DNA of 64,000 bases from contig NC_092562.1 of assembly GCF_037975245.1 (NCBI RefSeq), positions 27,106,054-27,170,053 on the forward strand, in the 5' to 3' direction. Below, piece by piece: positions 15,301 through 26,100 of this stretch. Each line of letters opens with the position of its first letter. Position 1 is the first letter of the stretch. This DNA comes from Apostichopus japonicus. Taxonomy: Eukaryota > Echinodermata > Holothuroidea > Aspidochirotida > Stichopodidae. The translations under genes were made by a program, and so were the position numbers. The notes beneath the pieces are model-generated. The model saw nothing but the letters and a program-made list of their open reading frames with translations, made no database searches and was not told the origin of the DNA.

Positions 15301-18300
15301 ATTCCATAATTGTTGCTCTGCATATCAACTGTCTGTTAAGTTAACAAATCAATTAGAGAATATCCAGCCTACTAAGTATGTAGGTAAAATCAATGATGTA
15401 ATTAATATTTAAATCTCTTAAAAAGTATGTTTAAGACCTTTTAAATATTTATAAAATCGTAAACTCTTTAACTGTTATTTCCAACAGTCTCACAACAAAG
15501 AAAAAGCGTTCATTGCCACGCAATCCCCGTTGCCGACAACTGTTGAAGATTTCTGGAGACTAATATACGATTGGAAGTGTCCTCTGATTGTAATGCTGAA
15601 CCAGCTGGATCCGAAAGACGAAGTAAGAACAGAAAGTATCTTTGATTTAGATTAGCACATGATAGCTGAACTAATTAGAACGATAGTTTTGAAGTAATAG
15701 CATAATCTCAGAGAGAATCGGCTTATTTATTAGTTTCTCGTCATAAGTTTCTTCAGGCTATCTTCAGATAACACAGCAATCATAAATACGACTATACGAA
15801 GACTAAAGGAACCGAATACTTCACAGTAACGTTTAGCTTTCAACTCTAGAGATGTATGCACAAAAATAGCGATCCTCAAACCTAAGACAACGTCTTGATA
15901 ACCTATCGACATCTTTTGCAAAAAAAGAATACTAATGACATGATCTCATGAGTGAGTTGAAAGTCTCGGTACTTGTTAACTGAATTTAAACTTCGACTTT
16001 TCCAGCTTACTGCACTAACAGCTCAGTGAAAAGGACAACGTTCTATGCAGAGTTATCTGTTGTTAACAATTTTGATCTGAATAAAATTCGCCAAATTTTT
16101 AGTCCGTAGATTCTACTAACTTCAATCGAAATGTGCAAGCCCCGCCCAACAGATCACGCGCCAATCAAATGTCTCTTTTGTTTACGAACGTTAGGCCTTA
16201 GGATCACTTTCACTTTCGTGACTCGCCTGGCTAAGATCCCTTCTCTTGAATATATCTTTCTATTCGTCTCAACGATGAAGCTTACGAAATTATGTCATTT
16301 TCTTCCATTGCAATGAATACAAAGGTGTTTTCAGACGTTTTTCTCCGTAGAATTGTAAAAGGTGGACGATACGAGTATTAGACACCATGTGTAGACTATT
16401 TTGTTTACATTTGTATATACATGGGAGGTCGCAGTGATTTTACGGTAAATCGTTCGCGCCATTGAGGCAAAAAAAAGTCTTTCTCTCGATTGCCACAGCT
16501 TTTCTCCATTAAACCCACCTGGTCAAAGTGCACTTAGAATAAGAAACAATGAATCTACTTCGGAAGTTTGTTTTCCGAAATTCATCAGTAAACAGGTATT
16601 GAGACTTTAAGCAAGTTTTTAGCTAGTTGCTAGACATACCTCTATCTGCTATAAAAGAGATGCACCAGATTGATATTACATTCGTGTTACTTGTTGTACC
16701 TCTCCCAACACAAACCCGGCTGCTATGCCGCTTGTTAGTAAATTGCAACATTTTATTTTGACTGCATGTCCTTTAGATTTTATAAGTTGATATGCGGTTT
16801 ATCAATTTTTTCCAACAATGTGTTCCTTGCTTGGATTGCTAATGTGGTTCTTTATATGACATTTCCTTTACGTCAGCAATTTCTGTCGAGAAGGTGCACG
16901 CACAGGTATTAATATTAACTAGATTTTTTGCTTTCTGAAATATTAGTGCGGTTGTGACATGCCGCAATATTATTTTTTACAATATAAAACGTTTGTCAGT
17001 CAAGTTGAAGGAACTGCTCAGCATAACAGCTAAGACTGGCATGCAACCGTATTCATGATCAAGTTTTACTCAAACTTCCTTTGAAATCTGGACACGATGA
17101 GCAACAATATTTACAATAGAACTTGGTTAAGAATTTAAGTTTATCGTATTTCAAATGGCCGTTACTCCCGAACTCATTCAGATATAAAATGCTGTATAAA
17201 GTAGTACATGGCAGAACATAACAGGAAAATATCGTATTGAGGTTTGCTTTATCTAGCACGGTAACATAAATATAAGATGATATTAGAATTGTACAATTTC
17301 TTGTCTTTTATTTTGTTTTGTTGTGATTTGTAAGAGTATTAAACATAAATTCCAAGCGTTTTCACTTAGCTCAATTGATCATGTGAAACTTACCTTGAAT
17401 AAATGTTACGCTTAAGGTGTTTTGATGGGAGGATATCTTAATCAATATGCATATACTGAGCCATACAAAATCCGTAAGTGGATTTCCCAAGTAACGTAAT
17501 TCCTTTTCTTTCATTTCTCTTTTTTTTTATTTCTGCATAATACATCTGCTTTGCAAAAAGTTGCCCGCAAACGATAATGACTGTAAGGTAGTCGAAAGAA
17601 GTCTTGAACATTATTTCAGTTATTAGTTAGCTTGTGGAATGGATTTGCTACGTTCTTATACTCTTATTAGTGTCGTAATAATCTTGCTAATTAACAAATC
17701 AGACTGCAAATAGCTTCGAGTATTTACCAAATATCGTAAATATAGCACTACGCGTTGTACGTCATCAAACTATCCGATTGATCAAAATTTTAATGGTATT
17801 ACTTATACCTTGCATAAAATGTGTTGGACATTTTCAAGACGTTCAAGATTAAAGTCGATCATTATGAGATAAATAAATTCATTGTTTCTTCCAGACTTGC
17901 TGTAAATACTGGCCAGATAACGGATCTTCTGAATTTGGTCACATAACTGTAGACCTCAAAGAAAAGCAAGATTGTGGTTTATATGAATATTGTATGTTCA
18001 ACCTAAGCCATGCATATTCACAGGTCAGTATAACAGAGTAATGTGTAATTGGAAATTGAGTTTTCTGCAACGCATAGTCAATAATATCAATGACATCATT
18101 ATCATCCAGCGATGTGTATAGCGAGTATGATTGCGCAATCACTGTCTCCGTGCGCTAATCTTTATGATAAGTAGTTTGTAACTGTAACAAAATTAACAAC
18201 AGTTTTAACATTGTTAAACGCCATAACCCAATATATGATTTACCTTTGTAAATAACATGAAATATGTAGTTCGTAAATGAAACTGGGCTTTTCATACTTC

Positions 18301-21300
18301 TTCATTGAAAATAATTGTTCTAGCAAATTTATTCACGAGTTAAGTATGCCAAACATATTACAAAGTTGTTTTATGTGTTTTATACCTGGAATGTACCCTC
18401 ATGATTGCAGAAAGTCCTTCCTGTCCACCACATGCTGCTTAAGTCATGGGATCATGGCAGTAATGTTACAACACTGATTAAAGCGATGGAAAAATTACAA
18501 GGAGATTTCAACATGGAAGAACCTACAGTAGTGCACTGCATGTGAGTATGAAACGGCACAACGTACATATATATAGGTCATTACACTAAAATAGGCTTAA
18601 CCTACCTCTGTCGACAGTGATGTATGTTCACAGTTAAAATAATTGCTGGTTTCATGACTGTTAAGTTGGCAGAATTATAGATATAATTATTTTATGTGCA
18701 GCAAACATAAGAAGGTATATATATTCGACAAAATATAATAACTCCCTACTTCCTTGCAATGTTTGATTGTGTTGTATTCTCGTTGGTATAACCCCTTGCG
18801 TTTATTTTTTATATAGAAAATTGTGAGCATTTGGGTTTACTTCTCCACAGTGTTGTTATTGAAATAGGGATAAAGTTTATTGTTTAACAACATGTTTGTG
18901 CATATTTCCATAACCTATAGCTTTTAACATCACAGAAGGAACTCCATAAAGCATTATTACGACGTAAATAATTTTCAAAAAGCTGCTCTTTTCCTGGAAT
19001 GACATTAATATCCTAACATAGCAGAATAACATATCAGCCAATACTATGAGTATTAGCAAAATTATATTGATGTTACACAAACTGTTTTCTTTGAAGATTT
19101 CAGAGAATACGTAATAAAAAATTGCTTCCCAAAGGCTTATTAATTTAAATTACCAGTGAGCCTTAACAGTTCAACTTTAAAACATCAGAACGTGCAGTTA
19201 CTTGGAGGATAAAGTTTCCATCTAAATCAATTATCTCTTATAGTCCATGGTTAGTGAATTCCAGACCAATAGTCATATTTTCATCATATATTACTTTGAG
19301 ACAATTTAAAGTAATGTGGGTTTTTCACCATACGTAGATGGATCACGGCAGTTAAGAAGTATTGCAAAACCACTATACTGTTGCAATACAAGTTTCCTCT
19401 TAGAACGTATAAACGTCTTTCGAATGCAAGGCCCATGCTAACTACGGGCTCATCCAAATATTTGATTTTTGTGAAGTGAAATTACCTCTGAGATTGCCCA
19501 CTGAAGATCACGAGTCACTTGAGAAGGAAATACACACTACACATGATCACTGTGTATCGAAAATAAAAGACTTTTATGAAAAGTTACTCAGAATAGAGCC
19601 TGTGCCCGAACACCAAACACTCACACACCCAGTCCCCTCACATCGAGACTGCAATCGTATGCACGTCAAATGATTATCACGAGTCTCTTGGAAAAAGGAA
19701 TTATTACTACATATGCTCTTAACCAAAGAGCGCCCAGTCAAGCAAGTGCACACCAATATTTTAAAGGTAAATTTAAGATCTTCTGAATGCGCTTCGCTTA
19801 AAGACTCCTTCAGTCCACTTAATGAATTGTTAATTTAACTTGTCTTCAACATAATGAGGCCAAATATAATGAATACACAATTTATCATTTACAAAGTAAC
19901 TTACATTCAAAAAGACCGACAGTTCAGAAGCTATAGATAGCGACCCAATGGTTAGGTTGCGAAGACTTTTCGAAGGATGGCGAGATAGTTTCAGAACTTT
20001 TCGAGGAATTTTATATTTTGTTTAGCAGTCTAGGCTATAACGATCGCTGTGCAAAACTTACAAAAAAGTAAACTACACTGCTCACGATAGTTATCGAGTT
20101 TCCGTTCGTACTAAAATGTAGCATGTGTACCAGGATTGTATTGCCGCGTCTGCAAGCCAAAGTCGACATAATTCTGATAATTAAGAAGTAGATTAAACTA
20201 TTCCTTTATCAAAAATATTATAATGTTATCTTAATAACATATATTAGACGGGGAAGGTGAGACCGGGCGGTGATGATGGATGGGTCGGGCAAAATGTGAA
20301 ATATGTTGGCTGGGTCGTGGTCTATAGGGTTGCGGACCACTGATATAGACAATTCTTTTCAAAGCTTTTTAACAGTCGTTTGTATCAACCTGCTCAACTA
20401 AATTTATGTAAACACCATCTATATAACATATAGGATTTATGGCGTAATTTCAATACATTATGACAGCATCTACATTTCCAGTGATGCAGATTCTTCCGTT
20501 ACAACAAAATGAAAACTTATATCAGTAAATAAAACAAAAAACAGACGTTTTTCATTATTCATTACTTGTATATTTACAGTATCTATAAAAAGCCAACTTT
20601 TTCATGAATTTCCCTTCCTTTACTATCGAATGAAACTGAGGCGTACGCCCTGCTTAAACGAAATAAAATGTAGCTTCTGACTGGCGCCCTTGCAGAGAAA
20701 TGGCAATATAGGGATCGCCACCAGCTATATAGGGGCTGGATAACTCAGTTGGTAGATCGCTGAGCTTGTCACCAAGGTCAAAGGTTCGAACCCCGTTGTG
20801 GCCATAAATGTCATTGCTATTATCCTCCCAAAAAATATTTAACTCTCGGGCTGGTTAGAAAAAAATGGTTTTCTTTGCCTTCTTAATGATAACACTTCCT
20901 CCCAATAGTTGGCTATTTTGGAGAAAACTCTATGAATTATTGAATTTGTCAAAGAACCAGATGTATCCTCAACCCAAACGATGACGTAATTTAGAAATAT
21001 TGAGTATGCCGTACAGTGTTCTAGTTTACATTTACGATATACTGTACTCTTCTGTATGTAACTTTTTATTACATTCTTTTTCTAAGAACTGTTTTTGATC
21101 TTCTGCCTCTCCGTGTAAACACATCTTCCCACAAACCCCATATAAAAGTAAAATGCATTCCATGCACACAACAACTTCAGGGTACTCTTTCTGGTGAAAG
21201 TCTATATAATATCTATTGGATACAGAACGATGCCATAGTATTACCCAAGAAGAATGGAATTGTTATAGGCATCATAAGGTGCTTTCATGCTGTAATAAAA

Positions 21301-22325
21301 CCAAAACGTTTCCCTTGAAATATCTTTATGACTGGTTATGTTCAGCATTGTCGAAGTATCTACGAATATAACCGCGAAAGTATATACATTAATGTACTAT
21401 ACTCATTCACCATTTTCCTTGAAATCATTCTACAGAAATGGTGCTGGTCGGACTGGGATCTTCCTTGCAGTAAAGTCCGAAATGGAAAGGATTAGCATGG
21501 AAAACAAAGTTGATTTATTCAACACAGTTCGACAGCTGAGAGGGAGCAACCATAGCATGGTTCTTTCAAAGGTTGGTTTATGTGTTGCTCTTAGCAATGT
21601 ATTCCACCATACTGAATACACTGGCTTAAATTCGAGTACGGGTGCTCGTTGGTATAAATGGAAAAGAGTATCCTTTCAGTTCTATAACTCAAAAAACTGT
21701 TCATTCGAGGTTATTCGCTACCACTTGTCATATGCGTACAGTTTAGACTAGCGCTCAGAATGTCCTCCACAAACATAATCCCTTACCGGAAACGGGATTC
21801 CTTCACATATCATCAAATTGCGGATATGAAGTGTTATTGAAAGAGGTATTTTGTGAAAGTACCTTTACCGGTTTGAAAATTGAACAAAATGTATTTTTTT
21901 AGGAAATGTCGTTAACAATGACTACACTGATGAACAGGAGTGCCGGTCCCTGGTGCAGATGAAGGTACAACAAGTACACGCTTGCCTCGTAGCACAATTA
22001 ACACTCGTGGAATGAAAAGGCTTAGTGAAAGCCGGTGTCAACGTACGATCATCACTGTCCAAATTTCCTGTCTTTGTGATACACTTTGCTTAACTACTTT
22101 GCAGTAACATGATCTGATGCAAAATTTTCAAATATATCCAAAACTTTATCTTGATTAAATTTTCTTTCAATTTCCAATTGTTTGGATGTGCTAGACCAAT
22201 GTTACTTTGAAATACTATGCAGTTCATATAAAGTATCCTCATTTTGTTCATAGGATGATTACGGTCTTTGTCATCACCTTCTCAAGGAAGATAATCCACA
22301 AGAACCAGAATATGCCAACATATAA
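605..22325 (+). CDS. Gene 1: receptor-type tyrosine phosphatase with FN3 ectodomain (5' partial, 24 exons)
   Basis: Membrane receptor that would dephosphorylate phosphotyrosine on cytoplasmic substrates. Exons seen: 605-681, 1011-1242, 2393-2716, 3354-3430, 3880-4087, 4361-4687, 5175-5250, 5709-5746, 6993-7189, 7458-7545, 9890-9966, 11202-11238, 11555-11652, 12220-12345, 12713-12861, 13694-13829, 14158-14286, 14798-14888, 15083-15159, 15488-15622, 17895-18023, 18411-18541, 21436-21571 and 22254-22325. All have AG/GT borders and their phases join without a break, giving about 1,055 codons. Order: four FN3 domains, one transmembrane segment, juxtamembrane region, active PTP D1, degenerate PTP D2, short tail. 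No start codon or signal peptide is seen, so more ectodomain probably lies upstream. Exon borders are read by eye and could be off by a few bases. The phosphatase identity is certain; the subfamily is not. FN3 exons resemble those of gene 2 downstream. Confidence 0.93.
2180..2267. repeat. (TA)n microsatellite
   Basis: This is an uninterrupted run of about 44 TA units in the intron before the second FN3 domain. A shorter TA tract lies at about 2324-2337. Confidence 0.97.
2393..2716 (+). CDS. Gene 1 FN3 domain b (single exon)
   Basis: This is a complete FN3 domain in one phase 1-1 exon of 324 bases. It shows the B-strand LTINWPPWDG, the C-strand VVEYRLFTKK, and the E/F strands LEPDTEYDFRVTAVREG, which are standard FN3 hallmarks. 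The acceptor is the AG at 2391-2392 and the donor GT starts at 2717. Its closest relatives in the window are the single-exon FN3 domains at 4361-4687 (gene 1) and 57558-57872 (gene 2). These share the W-x-x-W-D and GTPP or DPP turn and the AVREG motif. Confidence 0.92.
2717..3353. other. Intron of gene 1 with no recognised feature
   Basis: AT-rich intron sequence. I see no exon, repeat family or RNA gene in it. Confidence 0.5.
3354..4087 (+). CDS. Gene 1 FN3 domain c (exons 3354-3430 and 3880-4087)
   Basis: This is a second two-exon FN3 domain. Exon 3354-3430 is 77 bases, exactly the length of exon 605-681, and ends after NVTWT in phase 0. Exon 3880-4087 carries VEYFKIYYSD, the E/F strands LEAAQTYSFVVTF and the closing SGGESGKSEESEILLP. 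It ends in phase 1. The repeated 77-base first exon in three domains of two genes argues for module duplication. Confidence 0.88.
4361..4687 (+). CDS. Gene 1 FN3 domain d (single exon, membrane-proximal)
   Basis: This is a single-exon FN3 domain in phase 1-1 with TIQWDTWTIDRDQGTPP, IIAYVPYHKN, and E/F strands LTKGTHYNFSIAVVRGGYGGEG. The acceptor is TTTTTACAG at 4352-4360. It contains several N-x-S/T sequons (NTS, NLT, NFS), consistent with an extracellular position. It lies directly before the transmembrane exon. Confidence 0.9.
4777..4840. repeat. (TA)n microsatellite
   Basis: A run of about 32 TA units in the gene 1 intron between the last FN3 exon and the transmembrane exon. Confidence 0.97.
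5175..5250 (+). CDS. Gene 1 transmembrane exon
   Basis: Exon of 76 bases coding a small glycine/serine-rich lead (SGRIAGSVIGS) followed by a hydrophobic run CFIVLVFVVIFIM. This is a single-pass type I membrane segment. It is flanked by an extracellular FN3 exon on one side and a basic cytoplasmic exon (TKRSKSFK at 5709-5746) on the other, which sets the topology. The acceptor is TTTCTTTAG at 5166-5174 and the donor is GTAAGT at 5251. Confidence 0.93.
5709..7189 (+). CDS. Gene 1 juxtamembrane exons (5709-5746 and 6993-7189)
   Basis: The first exon gives the basic stop-transfer stretch TKRSKSFKDDEY. The second gives an acidic linker with DHVYGNIERPAP and then IAVKQLESYMKNC, which matches the helical lead-in that precedes the first PTP domain in receptor phosphatases. 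YGNI fits the pYxN pattern recognised by Grb2-type SH2 domains, but this is inference from motif alone. The two exons are separated by the ATC-rich microsatellite. Confidence 0.88.
5863..6383. repeat. ATC / ATGATC compound microsatellite (about 520 bp)
   Basis: This is an intronic array made only of ATC triplets and ATGATC hexamers in irregular alternation, ending in a pure ATC run of about 80 bases (roughly 6301-6383). Because the hexamer is palindromic (TGATCA), both strands stay open in several frames and give artefactual Met/Ile and Asp/His homopolymer reading frames. No coding role is suggested. Confidence 0.97.
7458..14286 (+). CDS. Gene 1 PTP domain D1, catalytic (10 exons)
   Basis: First, membrane-proximal tyrosine phosphatase domain, formed by exons 7458-7545, 9890-9966, 11202-11238, 11555-11652, 12220-12345, 12713-12861, 13694-13829 and 14158-14286. 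The lead-in comes from 6993-7189 and the C-terminal edge runs into 14798-14888. All catalytic elements are visible: phosphotyrosine loop KNRFRNMIAYDHSRVVL (the usual KNRY is KNRF), FWRMIWQE, WPD loop HYVTWPDMNVP with the general-acid Asp, P-loop HCSAGVGRTGT with nucleophile Cys and Arg (split between 12861 and 13694), and Q-loop QTAKQFQFLHD. It should be an active phosphatase. Two of its introns carry insertions: a hAT-like element at 7903-9804 and a retrotransposon fragment at 10180-11160. Confidence 0.94.
7903..9804 (+). mobile_element. hAT-like non-autonomous element, 3'-truncated copy (GCGTATCC family)
   Basis: Starts with CAGGCGCGTATCCGGGG, the same terminus as the complete element at 28072-31376, and follows that copy through the GC-rich end, the GA-rich tract (about 7945-8060) and the shared subterminal block (9777-9795). 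It stops at about 9804 just before the region where the other copy has its right terminus, so the right inverted repeat is missing. No target duplication is found. It has no transposase frame. It lies in an intron of gene 1, and it gives the empty-site sequence for insertions nested in the 28-kb copy. Confidence 0.8.
10180..11160 (+). pseudogene. Degenerate non-LTR retrotransposon reverse transcriptase fragment
   Basis: Translation in shifting frames gives recognisable RT pieces in order: NFKNYRPISNL near 10570, VLVLLDLSSAFDTMYHNVL near 10785-10830, GIVLNWFKSF near 10870 and FADD near 11022. Several stops and frameshifts and a poly-G insertion at about 10604-10616 break it. It lies in the gene 1 intron between exons 9890-9966 and 11202-11238, in the same orientation. 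It resembles a jockey/CR1-type polymerase and cannot be functional. Confidence 0.85.
14798..22325 (+). CDS. Gene 1 PTP domain D2, degenerate, and C-terminal tail
   Basis: Exons 14798-14888, 15083-15159, 15488-15622, 17895-18023, 18411-18541, 21436-21571 and 22254-22325. The fold is clear from NYINACL, KAFIATQSPLPTTVEDFWRL, IVMLNQLDPKDE and CKYWPDN. The P-loop HCINGAGRTG keeps Cys and Arg (split at 18541/21436). However, the phosphotyrosine loop is absent (KKRPFLQSLGKTSSTNY in its place), the WPD loop reads KSWDHG, and the Q-loop is SKDDYG. This D2 is therefore probably inactive, as in most receptor PTPs. The protein ends EPEYANI at a TAA (22323-22325). The last exon joins in phase 0 directly after MVLSK at 21571. 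Confidence 0.92.
15623..17894. other. Intron of gene 1 within D2, nothing recognised
   Basis: AT-rich intron of 2.3 kb. I see no exon, no coding similarity and no clear repeat. The small open frames here look like chance. Confidence 0.5.
18542..21435. other. Large intron of gene 1 splitting the D2 P-loop
   Basis: This 2.9-kb intron separates HC (ending 18541) from INGAGRTG (starting 21436). It contains a tRNA-like stretch at about 20727-20806. Otherwise nothing is recognised. Confidence 0.55.
20727..20806 (+). repeat. tRNA-like sequence, possible head of a tRNA-derived SINE
   Basis: Contains an A-box-like AACTCAGTTGGTAGA and a B-box GGTTCGAACCCC about 35 bases downstream, the spacing of an internal RNA polymerase III promoter. 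The T-arm pairs poorly (about 3 of 5) and the acceptor stem is weak, so a functional tRNA is unlikely. A tRNA-derived SINE or a tRNA pseudogene fits better. Confidence 0.4.
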
Positions 22326-22986
22326 AAAAGAACACAGAGTTGTAGGTTTAAGAAAGCTGTAAAATAATACGCCGTTCGCTTATAATACGCAGTAACATTT
22401 TGTCTTACTTAATGCTCCAATCACTGAAAGATATTAGCAATATTTGTATTTTATAACTGTAAATATCTCTGCCTGGCGCAAATGGTAAGAAAGATATGTA
22501 TGTTAAGAACAAAACTTGATATTGTGAAATTATAAATATAGATGAAACGTGTCTGTATAACAAAAATGCAATACTCTTCGTATAAATGTAATTTAGTACA
22601 GGGCCGTTGCCTGGGTACAATCTCTAGCGGGCAGCTGACAAACATCGAGAAACATCATGTATCGCTCAAATGTCACATAGTGATGCCTATCACGTGCATT
22701 TATACCAGGACCCTCAACAAAATAGTGAGCGGGGGAGGGGGGAACATTTCTCAAAAGGGACCATCATGACACTATCTTACATCGGTTGGCGTAGCATAGT
22801 ATTGGAATAATTGATGTAAATGCCTTCCAGTTTGCCGGAAATGGAACTTCCCAGGTCTTGTAATTGCATATTAACCTTCTTTATTTTGAGATCTCATGTT
22901 TAGTAATATACACTTCATTTTTTTTAAATTAGAAAAAATAGTATTCTTTTGGTAAAATCACTTTATTTTACTCAGGTAATTAAAGA

Positions 22987-22992
22987 AATAAA
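22987..22992 (+). promoter_or_regulatory. Candidate polyadenylation signal for gene 1
   Basis: AATAAA lies about 660 bases after the gene 1 stop codon. Nothing independent supports it, and AATAAA is common in this AT-rich DNA. Confidence 0.25.
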
Positions 22993-23163
22993 AGCAACTC
23001 TTACCTAGAATTTTGAGGTTGCACACTACTGACTAATGACATCAGAAGAAGTTATATGAACATTTCGCAAAAACTAAGTGTATTAGCGTATAATGTCCAG
23101 GCGTTTACATTACCGTATGCCTACTTTCATTAAGGAAGTGGAAATCTCAAGGGCATCTGCCTG

Positions 23164-23191
23164 CCCCCACCCCACCCCACCCCACCCTCCT
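23164..23191 (-). other. G-quadruplex motif on the minus strand
   Basis: The + strand reads five close C-runs (CCCCCACCCCACCCCACC and onward). The minus strand therefore carries four or more G-tracts of 3-5 separated by single T residues, a strong intramolecular G4 consensus. It lies in the intergenic region downstream of gene 1. Confidence 0.75.
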
Positions 23192-26100
23192 GTCACAATA
23201 AATGGTGACATTAGCCTACATAAATCAATATGTTACTTTAACGAAAGTTTTTTTTCCTTAAGTACTCAGAATATTAGGATAATCACAGGAGCCTTCCAAA
23301 AAATAACATCGATATTTTGGCTTGCCTTGTTGTTGTATCGTTATTCAGATGTTTTAATTTGTACTTTCACATTTACTCAGTTATAACATTTAGATAATAG
23401 GGATATTCATATCTCAAACATTCGAAGTTGTATTCTTAACCCAGACGTTATGAAAGACGTTTTGAAATCAATCGTTGTAAGAAAGACAACGTAATTGCTA
23501 CATTTAAATTTTGACCAAGTTACAACGTTCATTAATTTTCAAAATGTAATAGATAAAGCGCAAGAACGAAGATTCTAAAAGTAACGCTTTAAACAAGTGA
23601 ATATTCATCATATGTTTAACACATTAGATTGAATTATACTATCTTTGATGCAAGGGTCATCGTATATTTTGCTGTTCAATGAATATTACAAATAATAGGT
23701 ATGGGAATACCTCAGGCGTAACAATTCCGTCACATATACAGATGGCAACTCTCACTGATAAGCTGGTTTCATGTGAGATCTAACAAACCGTTGGTTCTAC
23801 TGGACGATTGCAACTGTTCAAAATTTCAATTAGATATATAGATATTCTAGTATCTTCTTGTCAATTGCTATACCACATATGTATTTATTCTCTCTACCTT
23901 AGTCACAATTGTACTTCAGAACCTTTCTACAAACAGTTGACTGTTGACAAATCAATTCACTGGTAATATCTGGCATGTGACGGTTAGTTACTGGATACTG
24001 ATGTTGACAAGCAGATGCATTATCTTAGTTTTAGACATCGTATACACAACTGATTATAATATGAAACAATTGTTCTACTTGATTATTTTTACATTTCGAT
24101 ATCTAAATATCTTTCTTCCATAGTTTAGATCATCTATGCAATTTTTTTCTCTATTTTACATTGAATTCGTATAATAAATCCACATTTTGATATAGAATAA
24201 CAGCATAAAATAAGCTATGTATTTTCCGTGTTTAGTACCAGTCTGCAAACGGTACCCCCAATAAATTGTATTTATCTGCGTTGAACAGAGAGACATATTT
24301 TGCATGGTTAACAAGGAAATAACAGATACGGTATCAGAATCTTGCTGAATACAATAGCAGTATTTACAGTTCACTCACTAATGCCGGGGACTTATGCATG
24401 GGAAGTTTCTCATCGCATTAGATAAGTTAAACTAGTGTTGTCTGCTTCCTTCATTTTGTGTATTTCTTTGTTTCAAATCAATAGGGTATGTGGTCGTCGA
24501 GTTGCCTAAGCAAGTAAACATAAATTCGGTGATGGCTTGAGAAAAGTAAAAAGAGATTATAAAACCGTGACTACGTTTCCATTTTTAAGTTTAACGTGTT
24601 AATGTAATGTGAAAGTGATTGCGTTTGTACAGTGATCTTTGTCAAACAGAATATTAAACAACGGTAATAAATAACTATACTTATTGAATATATGTTTCAT
24701 CTGTTTTGTTTTACAAACCATGATGGTCCGTATATGTTTTTTATTTTGTATTTGAAGTTTTGCATAGAAGACGGTAACTCCGTTAGCCTGGGCTAAACTT
24801 GCCCTCGGCCCTTAGTTACAAAATTTATAAAATAAAATAGTTGAAAGTATGACAGTAAACGAGCAATATATAAAAAAGAAAATAAGGAAAACGTAAAGCA
24901 TATAAAATTTTAAAAAATGGACATAAAATAGAAATATGAACATTGCAGTTAAAACCGGTACGTATTTATCCTTGAGTCAGTCTTATCGAAAACACGAAGA
25001 AAATACAAAATGTTTTGTCGTCTTATTTTCATTTAAAAATGTGTTCTTTCCAGCTTTTTTTAAATAGTTTCTAGCATCTATGAGAAACAAGATTGACGAA
25101 ACAGTTTTGACCCTTTGATTATTATATTACACAATACTTATAGTACCGATTATGTGATTCTACGATAATGCGTAACCTTCAAGCTTATTTGTATAGCTGC
25201 TAAAAGGAGAATTTGCAGCTTTGAATAGAGCAACATTTAGGGTTTGTAAATATGAACAGTAAATATTTATTCAAGTAACCCAGTAAGGTTACTTTTTTTT
25301 AATTCCCAAAGTTTTCAAAAAATTGCACATAGTCTTTCTGAAATATGTTACTTACTGCTAGAGGACTTACAAGATCATTGTCTCATCGTAACATCGGACT
25401 CCTAAATACCTTTCGGTGTGATATTTCTTCATTGAAGTGAAAACAAGTGTTTACTCTTTTATCGTACTGGGCTTAAATGCAAACTTGAAAACATAATTTT
25501 CACACGAGAAGAATGTAGAACCGTCTAGTTACAACTTAAGTCAGTTTAAACTTGGTTGCCAAGATAACAACGTGTAAATAAACGACCATGAACTAAAATA
25601 TTTTTCATGTAGCTGAATTAGTTGCTAGCTTAGCAATATTGCTGCAGAATTTTGTTTAAATCTTGAGGCGCAAACACCTCCCCTGTTTCATTTGTATGGC
25701 AAAGATAAATAATTTGTTTTTCAATTTTATTCCATTACGTTAATGTCTCTGGCAATGGCAGAGTGAATGATGTCATCAAGTCACATCAGCTAAAGTTTTT
25801 TCTTTTATTTTAATTTGTGCATCATTTATCCACAGAAGAAAACAGTATTTCTAATGAAGAAAATACACTTTCCCGTCCTTTGATCCAACTTCTCGGTGGA
25901 ATAGTTGAAGTATTAGCTACATTCATGCAATCAACCATCTCGAGACAGGACATCCTTGAATAGTTTTGAATGACACAAGCCCGATACTTTCAATGGTTGT
26001 TGGTTGTTGATACTTATTAACAAATGTGGCAAACAAGCCTTGTCAAATTCAAGTATATATTTCTAATGCTTTGGCTGATATTTATCTGTTGGTACGTTCG

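Noticed and set aside
19476-19673. 65-residue frame in the large gene 1 intron
   Set aside because: No family recognised and it is not needed for a continuous D2 frame.
20727-20806. Functional tRNA gene
   Set aside because: T-arm and acceptor stem pair too poorly; SINE or pseudo-tRNA is likelier.
21903-21966. Possible gene 1 exon with AG before GAAATGTC and a GT after ATGAAG
   Set aside because: In the required phase it contains a stop. The exon at 22254 joins 21571 in frame and gives the expected PTP C-terminus.
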